From the NCBI RefSeq assembly GCF_027579695.1, contig NC_083579.1:72029371-72093370 (forward strand): a stretch of 64,000 bases of DNA, given 5' to 3'. Shown here piece after piece: positions 22,088 to 33,951 of this stretch. The stretch's first letter is position 1, and every line of letters starts with the position of its first letter. The notes under the pieces were generated by a model. That model was not told where the DNA came from, did not search any database, and was given only the letters and a program-made list of their open reading frames with translations. The DNA comes from Neoarius graeffei. Taxonomy: Eukaryota; Chordata; Actinopteri; Siluriformes; Ariidae. Made by a program: the position numbers and the translations under genes.

Positions 22088-22557
22088 TGTAATAAGCTGC
22101 ACAGAAGTACAGAGCAGTGTGCAGCGCTTGGGTAGCTTTGGGGATTTGTAGAGACGCTGATGAGTCTCCATTTCCACTCACTGTAAAACTACCTTCATTA
22201 TTTCCTTCATATTTTGGATTGTCATCAGTAATATATGCGATGAGTTTCAGGCCTGTGTCTCCATGTGTTTTCTGATACCACAGTATTGTGTAATAATTTG
22301 GGATGCTGTGGTTACAGGTTAGAGTTACACTCTCTTCAGGCAAACACAACACGTCAGCAGGACCTTGACGAACATCTTTACAAATCAAAAAACCTGGAAA
22401 AAATATTAAACACAGATTTATTTGTCAAGTCTAATACAGCATTATTTATGTGTTACACAGAGTGTATAGTTGATATACTGTATGTATTTCATATAGGAAC
22501 AAAATTACCTGAGAGGAAGCACACACTGATGATGAATTTATAGAAAAATCTGATCAT
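22088..22557 (-). CDS. T-cell receptor V segment, type B copy 2 (probable TRBV)
   Basis: Leader exon 22509-22557 and V exon 22088-22393, with GT-AG borders and phase 1. Open to the heptamer. Conserved Cys, Trp and Cys as in the other B copies. It differs from B1 mainly in CDR1 (SIPNYYT) and CDR2 (ITDDNPKYEG). The N-terminal mature part reads ICKDVRQGPADVLC. Confidence 0.83.
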
Positions 22558-22647
22558 GTTGATTGATTGAAGCTGGAAAATGATAATCAGCAAGTTCTTA
22601 CACTTTGACACAGGATCTGGTATGACATGAGCAGTGGTGATACAGGA

Positions 22648-22657
22648 TGTGATGTCA
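22648..22657 (-). promoter_or_regulatory. CRE-like V-beta decamer upstream of V-B2
   Basis: TGTGATGTCA, 91 bp upstream of the leader ATG. Confidence 0.55.
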
Positions 22658-23296
22658 TGATGTAAACACAATGATCACACCCACTACTGTGAGTTACTTC
22701 AAATGTCATAAAGGAAAGAACTGCATCATGAATATTAATGAAATTAAAGGGGAAAAAAACAGAAATTAATCAGTTTTTAGAATGCATATTGGAATTAATC
22801 TTTTTTCCATGTAATTTTTTACAGCACAGACAAAACAAAGGAAACTGATCAGAAAAATAAATGAAAAATAAATAAATAGATAAATAAATAACTATAACAA
22901 GAGAGAACAGAAAAACACTTGTCCTGATAATGATCATGAATTTATAAAACCGATCTCAAACTTTTTTTAAACCATGGAGGAAAACCAAAAGACTGTCAGC
23001 CAAATGTAGAAGGTTATTGTGAGTCATTAGAAATAACAGCTCACATCCTCCACCCACTAAATAAATGAGTGAAACTCCAGCACCACCTACAGACCAGATA
23101 AATATCCACACATTGTGATCATTATTTGTTCAGTGCTGGAGTGAGTTTTACAATCTTCACTGCCTCTGTTGCATATTTGCGTTGAAATTCATTACACTAT
23201 CTCTTCAATAACGGGGTCTTAACTTGATAGTATTTTACCGTAGCCCCTGAACTATTTGGACTCCAATGAGGAGATGTTTCTGGTGGACGTCAAGTT

Positions 23297-26200
23297 CTTC
23301 AGGAATTTGTCTCGTCTCGTCTCGTCTTCTTCCGCTTATCCGGGACCGGGTCGCGGAGGCAGCAGTCTAAGCATGGAAGCCCAAACTTCCCTTTCCCCAG
23401 ACACCTCGGCCAGCTCCTCGGGAAGAACACCGAGGCATTCCCAGGCCAGCTGAGAGACATAGTCCCTCCAGCGTGTCCTGGGTCTTCCCCAGGGCCTCTT
23501 CCCGGGGGAACATGCCTGGAACACCTCCCCAGGGAGGCGTCCAGGAGGCATCCGAAAAAGATGCCAGAGCCACCTCAGCTGATTCCTCTCGATGTGGAGG
23601 AGCAGCGGCTCTACTCCGAGCTCCTCCCGAGTGACTGTGCTTCTCACCCTATCTCTAAGGGAGCGCCCAGCCACCCTGCGAAGGAAACTCATTTCGGCCG
23701 CTTGTATCCGCGATCTTGTTCTTTCGGTCATTACCCAAAGCTCATGACCATAGGTGAGCGTCGGAACGTAGATTGACCGGTAAATTGAGAGCTTTGCCTT
23801 TTGGCTCAGCTCCTTCTTCACCACGACGGACCGGTAAAGCGACCGCATCACTGCGGAGGCTGCACCGATCCGCCTGTCGATCTCACGCTCCATCCTTCCC
23901 TCACTCGTGAACAAGATCCCAAGATACTTAAACTCCTCCACTTGAGGCAGGACTTCTCCACCAACCTGGAGAGGGCAAGCCACCCTTTTCCGGTCGAGAA
24001 CCATGGCCTCGGACTTGGAGGTGCTGATTCTCATCCCAGCCGCTTCACACTCGACTGCAAATCGCCCCAGTGCATGCTGAAGGTCCTGGTTTGAAGAAGC
24101 CAACAGGACAACATCATCCGCAAAACGCAGAGATGAAATCCTGTGGTTCCCAAACAGGATTCCTTCCAGCCCCTGGCTGCGCCTAGAAATTCTGTCCATA
24201 AAAATTATGAACAGAACCGGTGACAAAGGGCAGCCTTGCCGGAGTCCAACATGCACTGGGAACAGGTCTGATTTACTGCCGGCAATGCTAACCAGACTCC
24301 TGCTCCGTTCGTACAGGGACCAGACAGCCCTTAGCAAAGAGCCCCGAACCCCATACTCCCGAAGCACCCCCCACAGAATACCACGGGGGACATGGTCGAA
24401 TGCCTTCTCCAGATCCACAAAGCACATGTGGACTGGTTGGGCAAACTCCCCTGAACCCTCGAGCACCCTATGAAGGGTATAGAGCTGGTCCAGTGTTCCG
24501 CGACCAGGATGAAAACCGCATTGTTCCTCCTGGATCCGAGGTTCGACTATTGGTCAAATTCTCCTCTCCAGTAACCTGGAGTAAACTTTCCCTGGGAGGC
24601 TGAGAAGTGTGATTCCCCTATAATTGGAGCACACTCTCCAGTCCCCTTTCTTAAAAAGAGGGACCACCACCCCAGTCTGCCACTCCAGAGGCACTGTCCC
24701 CGACCGCCACGCGACGTTGCAGAGGCGTGTCAACCAAGACAGCCCCACAACATCCAGAGACTTGAGATACTCAGGGCGGATCTCATCCACCCCCGGTGCC
24801 TTGCCACCGAGGAGCTTGCAAACCACCTCAGTGACTTCGGCTTGGGTAATGGACAAGTCCACCTCTGAGTCATCAGCCTTAGTCTCCTCAGTGGAAGACA
24901 TGACAGTGGGATTGAGGAGATCCTCAAAGTATTCCTTCCACCGCCCGACAATGTCTTCAGTCGAGGTCAACAGCTCCCCACCCGCACTGTAAACAGTGTT
25001 GGCAGAGTACTGCTTCCCCCTCCTGAGGCACCGGACGGTTTGCCAGAATTTCTTCGAGGCCGACCGATAGTCCTTCTCCATGGCTTCTCTGAACTCCTCC
25101 CAGTTCCGAGTTTTTGCCTCCGCAACTGCCCGAGCTGCAGCACGCCTGGCCTGCCGATACCTGCCAGCTGCCTCAGGAGTCCCGGAGGTCAACATGGCCC
25201 GATAGGACTCCTTCTTCAGCTTGACAGCATCCCTTACTTCTGGTGTCCACCATGGGGTTCAGGGATTGCCGCCACGACAGGCACCGGAGACCTTGCGGCC
25301 ACAGCTCCGAACAGCCGCGTCCACAATAGAGGTAGAGAACATGGTCCACTCAGACTCAATGTCCCCCGCCTCCCTCGGAAGCTGTGAAAAGCTCTCCCGG
25401 AGGTGGGAGTTAAAGACCTCCCCAACAGAGTGCTTGGCCAGACGTTCCCAGCAGACCCTCACCATACGTTTGGGCCTGCCAGGTCTGTCCAGCTTCCTCC
25501 TCTGCCAGCGGATCCAACTCACCACCAGGTGGTGATCAGTTGACAGCTCAGCCCCTCTCTTCACCCAAGTGTCCAAGACATAGGGCCGGAGATCAGATGA
25601 AACGACTACAAAGTTGATCATTGACCTCCGACCTAAGGTGTCCTGGTGCCACGTGCACTTATGGACACCCCTATGCTCGAACATGGTGTTCGTTATGGAC
25701 AAACCGTGACTAGCACAGAAGTCCAATAACAAAACACCACTCGGGTTCAGATTGGGGAGGCCGTTCCTCCCAATCACGCCCCGCCAGGTGTCACTGTCAT
25801 CGCCCACATGAGCATTGAAGTCCCCCAGTAGCACAATGGAGTCCCCAGTCTGAGCACCCCTCGGTACCTCTCCCAGTGACTCCAAGAAGGCCGGATACTC
25901 TATACTGCTATTTGGCCCGTAGGTACAAACAACAGCAAGAGCCCTCTCCCCAATCCGAAGGTGCAGGGGAGAGGGGGTAAACACGGGGGTAAACTCCAAC
26001 ACATGGTGGCTGAGCTGGGGAGCTATAAGCAAGCCCACACCAGCCCGCCGCCGCTCACCATGGGCGACTCCAGAGAAGTGGAAAGTCCAGCCCCTCTCAA
26101 GGAGCTGGGTTCCAGAGCCCAAGCTGTGCGTGGAGGTGAGCCCAACTATCTCTAGCTGGTACCTCTCAACCTCCCGCACAAGCTCAGGCTCTTCCCCCCC

Positions 26201-26678
26201 AGCGAAGTGACATTCCATGTCCCAACAGCCAGCCGCTGTGTCTGGGGATCAGGTCATCGAGGCCCCTGCCTTCAACTGCCACCCAATCCACACTGCACCA
26301 ATCCTCTAATGCTACCTCTGTGGGTGGTGAACCCACAGGAGGTCGGGCCCATGTCACCTCTTCGGGCTGAGCCCGGCCGGGCCCCATGGGCAAAGGCCCA
26401 GCCACCAAGCGCTCGCATACGAGCCCCAACCCCGGGCCTGGCTCCAGGGTGGGGCCCCGGCTGCATCCTACCGGGCAACGTCACGGTCCTTGCTTTTTTC
26501 TCCATAGGGGTTTTTGGTGAACTGCTCTTGGTCTGGCCTGTCACCTAGGACCTGTCTGCCTTGGGAAACCCTGACAGGGGCATAATGCCCCCGACAACAT
26601 AGCTCCTAGGATCATTCAAGCACACAAACCCCTCCACCACAATAAGGTGGCAGTTCTAGGAGGGGTCTTCAGGAATTT
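23297..26678 (-). mobile_element. RTE-like LINE, about 3.36 kb, full length by comparison
   Basis: The body 23309-26666 is flanked by CTTCAGGAATTT (23297-23308 and 26667-26678). Its length, single endonuclease-reverse-transcriptase frame and short CGAGA-repeat tail fit the RTE group. The second copy at 55424-58769 has the same two ends. The 5' side holds a third CTTCAGGAATTT at 26691-26702 after a T-run. Empty sites exist at 44338 and 50010. Confidence 0.83.
23336..26218 (-). pseudogene. RTE-like LINE ORF: endonuclease and reverse transcriptase, two stops
   Basis: One minus-strand frame runs almost throughout. The AP endonuclease has [22 protein letters not shown] and STDHHLVVS. The reverse transcriptase has [23 protein letters not shown] and the catalytic FADDVVLLA. 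The C-terminal part ends near GRPRTRWRDYVSQLAWE. Only two stops break it, both TGA (25259-25261 and 24554-24556). At the second, copy 2 has Arg, so CpG decay of CGA is likely. A 1-bp gap near 26195 also shifts the start region. The element is therefore young or lightly decayed. Confidence 0.85.
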
Positions 26679-26783
26679 TTTTTTTTCCTTCTTCAGGAAT
26701 TTTTCAAGAAAAAAAGGATAAAGTATGCATAAAAGAGAATCACTTCATGCTGATAGTTTCATTATGAAGCTATTGACAGATAC

Positions 26784-27159
26784 TGGGGGTGGCATGGTGG
26801 TGTAGTGGTTAGTGCTGTCGCCTCACAGCAAGAAGGTCCGGGTTTGAGCCCCATGGCCGGCGAGGGCCTTTCTGTGGGGAGTTTGCATGTTCTCCCCATG
26901 TCCACGTGGGTTTCCTCCGGGTGCTCCGGTTTCCCCCACAGTCCAAAGACATGCAGGTTAGGTTAACTGGTGACTCTAAATTGACCGTAGGTGTGAATGT
27001 GAGTGTGAATGGTTGTCTGTGCCTCTGTGTCAGCCCTGTGATGACCTGGCAACTTGTCCAGGGTGTACCCCGCCTTTCACCCGTAGTCAGCTGGGATAGG
27101 CTCCAGCTTGCCTGCGACCCTGTAGAACAGGATAAAGCGGCTAGAGATGATGAGATGAG
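26784..27159 (+). mobile_element. tRNA-derived SINE, shared by units 1 and 2
   Basis: A box and B box (GGGTTTGAGCCCC), body and GATGA tail as in the copy at 865. The left junction TGACAGATACT is the same as at 44426, so the insertion predates the duplication of units 1 and 2. Confidence 0.9.
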
Positions 27160-27178
27160 TAATAATATTGTTAAAACA

Positions 27179-27207
27179 TCTATAATAATAATAATAATAA
27201 TAATAAT
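27179..27207 (+). repeat. (ATA)n microsatellite
   Basis: About nine ATA units next to the SINE tail; lengths differ at the matching sites 45267 and 52575. Confidence 0.9.
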
Positions 27208-27349
27208 TGTAAATCCACTGAAATAGTTGTGTAATGCTAAAAAAAAGATACAAAAAATCATAAAAAACACGAATTTGGTTAATTGGCAACAAGTCAGTAA
27301 CATGATTGGGAATAAAACGAGCATCCCACTGCTTTTTTCTTTTTTCTTT

Positions 27350-27722
27350 ATATATGCTACCTCTGGGTGACATTATTCATGAACATTGTATTAGTTTCCA
27401 CTGTTATGCTGATGACACACAGTTGTATGTTTCTGCAAAACCTGATGAGAGAAACCAGCTTAATAGAACGGAGGAATGTGTGAAGGACATTAGACACTGG
27501 ATGCTTATTAACTTCCTTCTGCATAACTCTGACAAGACTGAAGTACTTGTACTCGGACCACATGCAGCTAGAAGTAAGTTTTCTGATTACTCAGTGACTC
27601 TGGATGGCCTTTCTGTTTCCTCACATGCAACAGTAAAAGACCTCGGAGTGATTATTGACCCCAGTCTTTCATTCGAAACTCACATTGATATCACCCGGAT
27701 AGCTTTCTTTCATCTCAGAAAT
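27350..27722 (+). pseudogene. L2-type LINE ORF2 fragment (YADD region)
   Basis: The plus-strand frame has [21 protein letters not shown] (catalytic YADD) and KTEVLVLG, then runs into hAT sequence at about 27723. Only the reverse transcriptase palm and thumb region is present. Matches 45430-45822 and 52807-53169. Confidence 0.85.
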
Positions 27723-28013
27723 AGCTTAATGTTAAACCACCATGATGCACAGCATGCAGTCATTTTGTGAATTCACATTTCTGTCCTTGGTAACAGCATT
27801 AGGTTTTGTAAGCGTTGTGGCAATAATACAACGATGCATTGACAGAAAATCTACTTTTAATACTTAAGTATTTTTAAAAGCAAGTAAATTCAGTACTTTA
27901 ACTTAAGTAAAAATTTGACTGGACAACTTTCACTTGTATCAGAGTAACATTTGACCAGTGGGATCTGTACTTTCACTTCAGTAATGAAGTTGGGTACTCT
28001 GTCCACCTCTGCT
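27723..28013 (+). mobile_element. Right end of the outer hAT, unit 1 to unit 2 border
   Basis: Same as 11830-12118, ending CTGTCCACCTCTG followed by CTAAAAAT. The left part of the hAT is replaced here by the L2 fragment. Confidence 0.82.
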
Positions 28014-28284
28014 AAAAATGCAATAATTGCATGAAATGCTAACAGTTTTTGATCAGTGTCATTTTGTACTAATGACAAGAAATGTAGCTCTTTAGAAAAA
28101 TGAAACTTTTCACTGGTTGTGGAGAATATTATCATGAGAACATTATGTTTATGTTGAATTAGGAAATAATGGCATCATATTGGCAGAGTGGTTTAATGTT
28201 GAGATAATATCAGCAGTTAGGTGTTTAATGTGACTTGTGATGTGGTTCAACCAGTGTGTGGGGTTGTATAGTTGATGAAAGACA

Positions 28285-28322
28285 GGTTTTTGTTTTGAGG
28301 AGAGGACGTGTGTGACACTGTG
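28285..28322 (-). other. Recombination signal of V-A2 (22-bp spacer)
   Basis: Heptamer CACAGTG at 28316-28322 and nonamer ACAAAAACC at 28285-28293 on the minus strand. Confidence 0.92.
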
Positions 28323-28788
28323 CATAAGAAGCTGCACAGAAGTACAGAGCAGTGTGCAGCACTTGGGTTGCTTTAGGGATGTGTAGAGAAGCTGATGATG
28401 CTCCATCTCCATCCACTGTAAAACTGCCTTCATAATCTTTCTCAACTTGTTTAGTACTGCTATAATAAACATATGCAATAAGTTTCAAACTTGTGTCGCC
28501 ATGTGTTTTCTGATACCACAATATTGTCCTGTAGTCTGTGATGCTGTGGTTGCAGGTTAGAGTTACACTCTTTTCAGGCAAACACAACACATCAGCAGGA
28601 CCTTGATGGACATCTTTACAAAAGCAATAACCTAGATTGAAAAAAAGAGGGTTAAACATTGATTGATTTATCTTAGAATGTGGAATGGATGTATCATTGT
28701 AATACAATTTTATTGGATAGATAATTAATAACTCATTACCTGAGATGCAGCTAACACAGATGATGAGTTTAAATGGAAATCTAATCAT
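28323..28788 (-). CDS. T-cell receptor V segment, type A copy 2 (probable TRBV)
   Basis: Leader exon 28740-28788 and V exon 28323-28631, GT-AG borders, phase 1. Open to the heptamer. Nearly the same as A1 but with CDR1 SITDYRT; CDR2 (YYSSTKQVEKDYEG) is unchanged. Reads LCLPEKSVTLTC where A1 has LCMPEK. Confidence 0.83.
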
Positions 28789-28897
28789 GTTGTTTGATTC
28801 AATCTCGTGAAAGAAAAAAACAAATGATCTACATTTCATCCAAAAGAGTAAAACATGACACATGATCAGACCTCAGAGTGTCAGTAAGGAGACAGGA

Positions 28898-28907
28898 TGT
28901 GACATCA
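28898..28907 (-). promoter_or_regulatory. CRE-like V-beta decamer upstream of V-A2
   Basis: TGTGACATCA, 110 bp upstream of the leader ATG. Confidence 0.58.
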
Positions 28908-29597
28908 TTACATTGGTGAACACTATGATCACACCCATTACTCTGAAATTAGAAACCTGCAAACAATAAATAAATTAAACTACAGCACCATATAAGGGCC
29001 AGATGAATGAAATTCAATTTCGTAACTCTGCACGACATGGTCTTAGCTTTAAAAGTTTGTACACCTCGACTCACTCATAGGTTTTTCTGTATTTTGACTA
29101 TTTTCTACATTTTAGAACAATACTGAAGACATCAAGACTATGAAATAACATCTGGAGTAAATATGGAATTATGTGGTAAACAAAAAAAGTGTTTGAAAAA
29201 AATATGTTTCAGATTTTATGTTCGTCAAAGTAGCCAGCGTTTACCTTGATTATGCTTTACACACTATTGGCGTTATCTTAACCAGCTTCATTAGGTAGGC
29301 ACCTGGAATGGTTTTCAGTTAACAGCTGTGCCTCGTCAAAAGTTAATTAGTACAATTTCTTGCCTTCTTAATGTGTCTGAGATCAAACAGTAAATAATAA
29401 ATAACAAAAGAACAATAAATTCGATAACTTTAGTAATCCATATTATGTCAAGATATGAAGTGCCTTTTTAATTGATAAAAATAAAGAAAACTCACCGAAT
29501 TAGATGGTGTGTCCAGATTTTTGACTGATGATTGTGATGATTAGCAATAATGACTTTGTTTGGATTCATAATTGTTTGCCATTTGCTTGATTATGTA
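28908..29597. repeat. Upstream flank of V-A2, duplicated
   Basis: Matches 13027-13715 and 47004-47690. No gene seen. Confidence 0.7.
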
Positions 29598-31245
29598 CAG
29601 TTAGGTCCATATATATTTGGACACTGAGACAAATTTTGTTTTTTTACCTGTTTACTGAAACCTATTCAAGTTATAGTTATATAATGGATATGGACATAAA
29701 GTCCAGACTTTCAGCTTTCATTTGAGGTATCCATATTAAAATTGGATGAAGGGTTTAGGAGTTTCAGCTCCTTAACATGTGCCACCCTGTTTTTAAAGGG
29801 ACCAAAAGTAATTGGACAATTGACTCAAAGGCTATTTCATGGGCAGGTGTGGGCAATTCCTTCGTTATGTCATTCTCAATTAAGCAGATAAAAGGCCTGG
29901 AATTGATTTGAGGTGTGATGCTTGCATTTGGAAGATTTTGCTGTTAAGAAAACATGCAGTCAAAGGAGCTCTCCATGCAGGTGAAACAAGCCATTCTTAA
30001 GCTGCGAAAACAGAAAAAAAAACATCTGAGAAATTGCTACAATATTAGGAGTGGCAAAATCTACAGTTTGGTACATCCTGAGAAAGAAAGAAAGCACTGG
30101 TGAACTCATCAATGCAAAAAGACCTGGATGCCCACAGAAGACAACAATGGTGGATGATCGCAGAATAATTTCCATGGTGAAGAGAAACCCCTTCACAACA
30201 GCCAACCAAGTGAAGAACACTCTCCAGGAGGTAGGCGTATCAATATCCAAATCTACCATTAAGAGGAGACTGCATGAAAGTAAATACAGAGGGTTCACTG
30301 CACGGTGCAAGCCACTCATAAGCCTCAAGAATAAAAAGGCTAGATTGGACTTTGCTAAAAAAACATTTAAAAAAGCCAGCACAGTTCTGGAAGAACATTC
30401 TTTGGACAGATGAAACCAAGCTCAACCTCTACCAAAATGATGGAAAGAAAAAAGAATGGTGAAGGCGTGGTACAGCTCATGATCCAAAGCATACCACATC
30501 ATCTGTAAAACATGGCGGAGGCAGTGTCATGGCTTGGGCATGCATGGCTGCCAGTGGCACTGGGTCACTAGTGTTTATTGATGATGTGACATAGGACAGA
30601 AGCAGCCGGATGAATTCTGAGGTATTCAGAGACATACTGTGTGCTCAAATCCAGCTAAATGCAGCCAAACTGATTGGTCGGCGTTTCATAATACAGATGG
30701 ACAATGACCCAAAACATAAAGCCAAAGCAACCCAGGAGTTTATTAAAGCAAAGAAGTGGAATATTCTTGAATGGCCATGTCAGTCACCTGATCTCAACCC
30801 AATTGAGCATGCATTTCACTTGTTAAGACTAAACTTCAGACAGAAAGGCCCACAAACAAACAGCAACTGAAAACCGCTGCAGTAAAGGCCTGGCAGAGCA
30901 TTAAAAAGGAGGAAAAACAGCATCTGGTGATGTCCATGAGTTCAAAACTTCAGGCAGTCATTGCCAACAAAGGGTTTTCAACCAAGTATTAGAAATGAAC
31001 ATTTTATTTACAATTATTTAATTTGTCCAATTACTTTTGAGCCCCTGAAATGAAAGGATTGTGTTTAAACAATGCTTTAGTTCCTCACATTTTTATGCAA
31101 TCATTTTGTTCAACCCACTGAATTAAAGCTGAAAGTCTGAACTTCAACTGCATCTGAATTGTTTTGTTCAAAATTCATTGTGGTAAAGTACAGAACCAAA
31201 ATTAGAAAAATGTTGTCTCTGTCCAAATATTTATGGACCTAACTG
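29598..31245 (+). mobile_element. Tc1-like transposon (second family), uninterrupted copy
   Basis: 1648 bp between TA dinucleotides at 29596-29597 and 31246-31247, with ends CAGTTAGGTCCATATAT and TATGGACCTAACTG. Homologous to the interrupted copy at 13716-19176, at the same site in the duplicated block. Confidence 0.93.
29954..30992 (+). pseudogene. Tc1 (second family) transposase, unit 2 copy, broken
   Basis: Starts MQSKELSMQVK at 29954, then loses frame in the A-run near 30011-30020. Stretches 30051-30413 (AKSTVWYILRKK to the end of the DNA-binding region) and 30610-30870 (DNDPKH, NPIEHAF) are open. The catalytic WTDETK and VKHGGGS segment in between is in another frame, with stops near 30463 and 30592. 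It has several small changes not shared with unit 1, so decay continued after duplication. Confidence 0.85.
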
Positions 31246-31362
31246 TATGTTGTGCCTGGAGTCCAAAGTTGTTTGTGAAAAATGTGATTGTTCCGATATT
31301 GACAGCTCATGATCAGTGTCAGCTTTTTCAGTATGTATTTGAAGAAATGTTCATCTTTAGAA

Positions 31363-31732
31363 GGGGCGGCATGGTGATGTAGTGGGTAGCACTGTCGCCT
31401 CTCAGCAAGAAGGTTCTGGGTTTGAGAGCAGTGGCAGACGGGGGCCTTTCTGTGTGGAGTTTGCATGTTCTCCCCGTGTCTGAATGGATTTCCTCCGAGT
31501 GCTCCCGTTCCCCCCCAAGTCCAAAGACATGCAGGTTAGGCTAATTGGTGGCTCTAAATTGACCGTGGGTGTGAATGTGTGTGTGAATGATTGGTTCTCA
31601 ATCCCAGGAGAGGGATTGTGGCAGGAAGGGGATCTGGTGTAAAACTATACTCGAATTAATATGACGTGGATCCGTAGGGTCCACATGGACCATGACCTAG
31701 CAATAGTATGGGACATGGAGGAGAAAGAAGTT
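31363..31732 (+). mobile_element. SINE, older subfamily, unit 2
   Basis: Homologous to 19298-19671. Flanked by GTTCATCTTTAGAA (31349-31362) and GTTCATCTTGAGAA (31733-31746), one mismatch. Confidence 0.85.
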
Positions 31733-31894
31733 GTTCATCTTGAGAAGAACAGCACAGCAAGTCAAGTCAACTTTATTGTCAAATATGCTATACATGCTCG
31801 ACATACAGCACAGATAAAATATCAGTCCTCTCTGACCCACAGTGCAAACAGGCAATGCAATAAATAAAAATAGAATAATTGAAAAAAACAAACA

Positions 31895-32129
31895 ATATAA
31901 AACAGTATAAACACTCTAGATAGAAACTAGACATAGACTAAAAACTCAAACAATATAAGCAGTATCAATAAACAGTATAAACACTAGATAAGATCTAGAC
32001 ACAGACTAAACACTCAGACAATATAAACAGTGTAAACACTAAATAAGAACTACACACAGACTAAACACTCAGACAATATAAACAGTATAAACACATTAGA
32101 TATGAACTAGACGTAGACTAAACACTCAA

Positions 32130-32135
<6 letters not shown>
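31895..32135 (+). repeat. Tandem repeat in the Rex1 3' UTR
   Basis: Four to five imperfect copies of a unit of roughly 45-60 bp containing CAATATAAACAGTATAAAC and ACTAGACATAGACTAAA. Confidence 0.7.

Positions 32136-32137
<2 letters not shown>

Positions 32138-32174
<37 letters not shown>
32138..32174 (+). repeat. (CA)n microsatellite
   Basis: About 18 CA units following TATATATA. Confidence 0.95.
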
Positions 32175-32176
<2 letters not shown>

Positions 32177-32393
32177 TTGGTTCAAATAACCAAGTCAAGG
32201 GCACTTGAGGTATAGCAGGTAAACATGAAACATGAAATAAGCAGTATAAACAAACTAGCAGCTGTTAAGATGAGGTAGTGCGGAATAGTGCAAATGAGCA
32301 AGGTAAAGTGAGATGTGCGATCCCTGAGTTCAGTGTTAATGAACGTTGTGTGTGTGTGTGTGTTTGAGGGGGGGAAACTGTGAGGGTGACATG

Positions 32394-33716
32394 TCAGATG
32401 CTGAAGGGGGGGCAGGGGGGTGTGCGAGCAGAATCTGTGGCAGGGGGCAGAGGGGGGAGGAGGGGCAGAACAGGGAGGGAGTTGAGCCTCCTGACTGCCT
32501 GGTGAAAGAAACTGTTCTTGAGCCTGCTGGTTTTGGCCCGGAGACTCCACAGTCTCCTCCCCGATGGCAGCAGACTGAAGAGGCTGTGAGATGGGTGGGT
32601 GGGGTCACCTGCAATCCTGATGGCTTTGCGGGTGAGGCAGGAGTTATAAATATCCATTAGAGAAGGGAGAGAGACACCAATGATCCTCTCAGCTGCTCTC
32701 ACGATGTGTTGCAGAGACTTGCAGCAGGACACGGTGGAGGCACCATACCACACGGTGATGCAGCTGGTCAGGATGTTCTTGATGATGCCTCTGTAGAAAG
32801 TGTGCATGATGGGGGCCGGGGCTCTTGCTCTCCTCAGTTTGCAGAGGAAGTACAGATGCTGTTGGGCTTTTTTGGCCAGTGATGCGGAGTTGTTGCTCCA
32901 GGACAGGTCTTCAGAGATGTGCACACCCAGAAACTTGGTGCTGCTCACCCTCTCCACTGCAGCACCGTCGATAGATAGTGGAGCATGCTGGGTGTGCTCT
33001 CTCCTGAAGTCCACAACAATCTCTTTCGTCTTCTCCACGTTCAGACGGAGATTGTTGTCCTTGCACCACATAGCCAAGCGGCTCACCTCACTCCTGTAGA
33101 TTGTCTCATCGCCATTGTTGATGAGACCCACCACAGTCGTGTCATCTGCAAACTTAATGAAGAGATTTGAGCTGGATGTTGGTGTGCAGTCGTGGGTCAG
33201 CAGAGTGAAGAGGAGGGGGCTTAGCACACATCCTTGGGGGGCCCCTGTGTTCAGTGTGATGGTGCTGGAGGAGTTGCTGCCGACCCGTACAGTCAGTGGT
33301 CTCCCTGTCAGGAAGTCCAGCAGCCAGTTGCACAGGGAGGTGTTGAGTCCCAGCTGGTCCAGTTTGTGAATGAGCTGCTGAGGAATGATTGTGTTGAATG
33401 CTGAGCTAAAGTCTATGAACAGCATTCTGACATACGAGTCTTTTGTCTCCAGGTGGGTGAGTGCTGAGTGGAGGGCAGTGGCGTCATCGGTCGAACGGTT
33501 GGACTGATATGCAAACTGGAAAGGATCCAGGGCGGGGGGGAGGGCAGACTTGATATGCCGCATGACTAGCCGCTCGAAGCACTTCATGAGGATGGGACTG
33601 AGGGCGACAGGGCAGTAGTCATTGAAGCAGGAGGGAGACGGCTTCTTCGGGACCGGGATGATGGTGGTGGTTTTGAGGCACGTGGGGACAACAGCCTGGC
33701 TCAACGAGATGTTCAA
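32394..33716 (-). CDS. Rex1-type reverse transcriptase, 5' truncated but open
   Basis: An uninterrupted 440-residue frame. Recognisable blocks: [66 protein letters not shown], the catalytic FADDTTVVG and the thumb region [13 protein letters not shown]. These fit Rex1 of fish. A few residues next to [10 protein letters not shown] look deleted compared with relatives. The endonuclease end is missing because the copy is 5' truncated, so it cannot move by itself. The C-terminal end is Pro-rich low complexity. Confidence 0.85.
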   Translation of the reverse strand: MNISLSQAVVPTCLKTTTIIPVPKKPSPSCFNDYCPVALSPILMKCFERLVMRHIKSALPPALDPFQFAYQSNRSTDDATALHSALTHLETKDSYVRMLFIDFSSAFNTIIPQQLIHKLDQLGLNTSLCNWLLDFLTGRPLTVRVGSNSSSTITLNTGAPQGCVLSPLLFTLLTHDCTPTSSSNLFIKFADDTTVVGLINNGDETIYRSEVSRLAMWCKDNNLRLNVEKTKEIVVDFRREHTQHAPLSIDGAAVERVSSTKFLGVHISEDLSWSNNSASLAKKAQQHLYFLCKLRRARAPAPIMHTFYRGIIKNILTSCITVWYGASTVSCCKSLQHIVRAAERIIGVSLPSLMDIYNSCLTRKAIRIAGDPTHPSHSLFSLLPSGRRLWSLRAKTSRLKNSFFHQAVRRLNSLPVLPLLPPLPPATDSARTPPCPPFSI

Positions 33717-33951
33717 GATGTCTGTAAAGACATCTGTGAGCTCCTCGGCACAGTCTCTCAGGACACGACCAGGAAGTTTATAATATCATAAAAAAGACAT
33801 GATGTTTCTCTTAAATGAACAACTGACATCACAGACTGTTATCATATTGACAGATTGGTTTAATTTAGGAATAATATCAGCAGTTTGGTGATTATTGTGA
33901 CTTGTGATGTGGTTAAACAGGTGTCTGAGTCTGTAGAGTTGATTAGAGACA

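Larger units (their letters stand above)
12119..28013 (-). repeat. Duplication unit 1 of the V-segment array
   Basis: Contains V-A1, Tc1 (with Penelope insertion), SINE, V-B1, truncated Tc1, V-B2, SINE, an L2 fragment and a hAT right end. The same order recurs in unit 2 (about 28014-46104) and in part in unit 3. Flanks such as 13030-13715, 28910-29597 and 47005-47690 are near identical by eye. Boundaries are approximate because the breakpoints were not computed. Confidence 0.75.
31759..33777 (-). mobile_element. Rex1-type LINE, 5' truncated
   Basis: The body 31763-33773 breaks the sequence GCACAGCAAGTTTATAA, which is continuous at 19694 and 48207. AAGT is duplicated at the borders. The minus-strand 3' end reads AATAAAGTTGACTTG. 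The element holds the C-terminal two thirds of a Rex1 reverse transcriptase, then a repeat-rich 3' UTR. Confidence 0.88.

Noticed and set aside
31895..32174. CRISPR-like array
   Set aside because: Imperfect tandem units without unique spacers in a vertebrate LINE UTR.
32346..32660. Plus-strand frame in the Rex1 region
   Set aside because: Antisense of the open reverse transcriptase frame.
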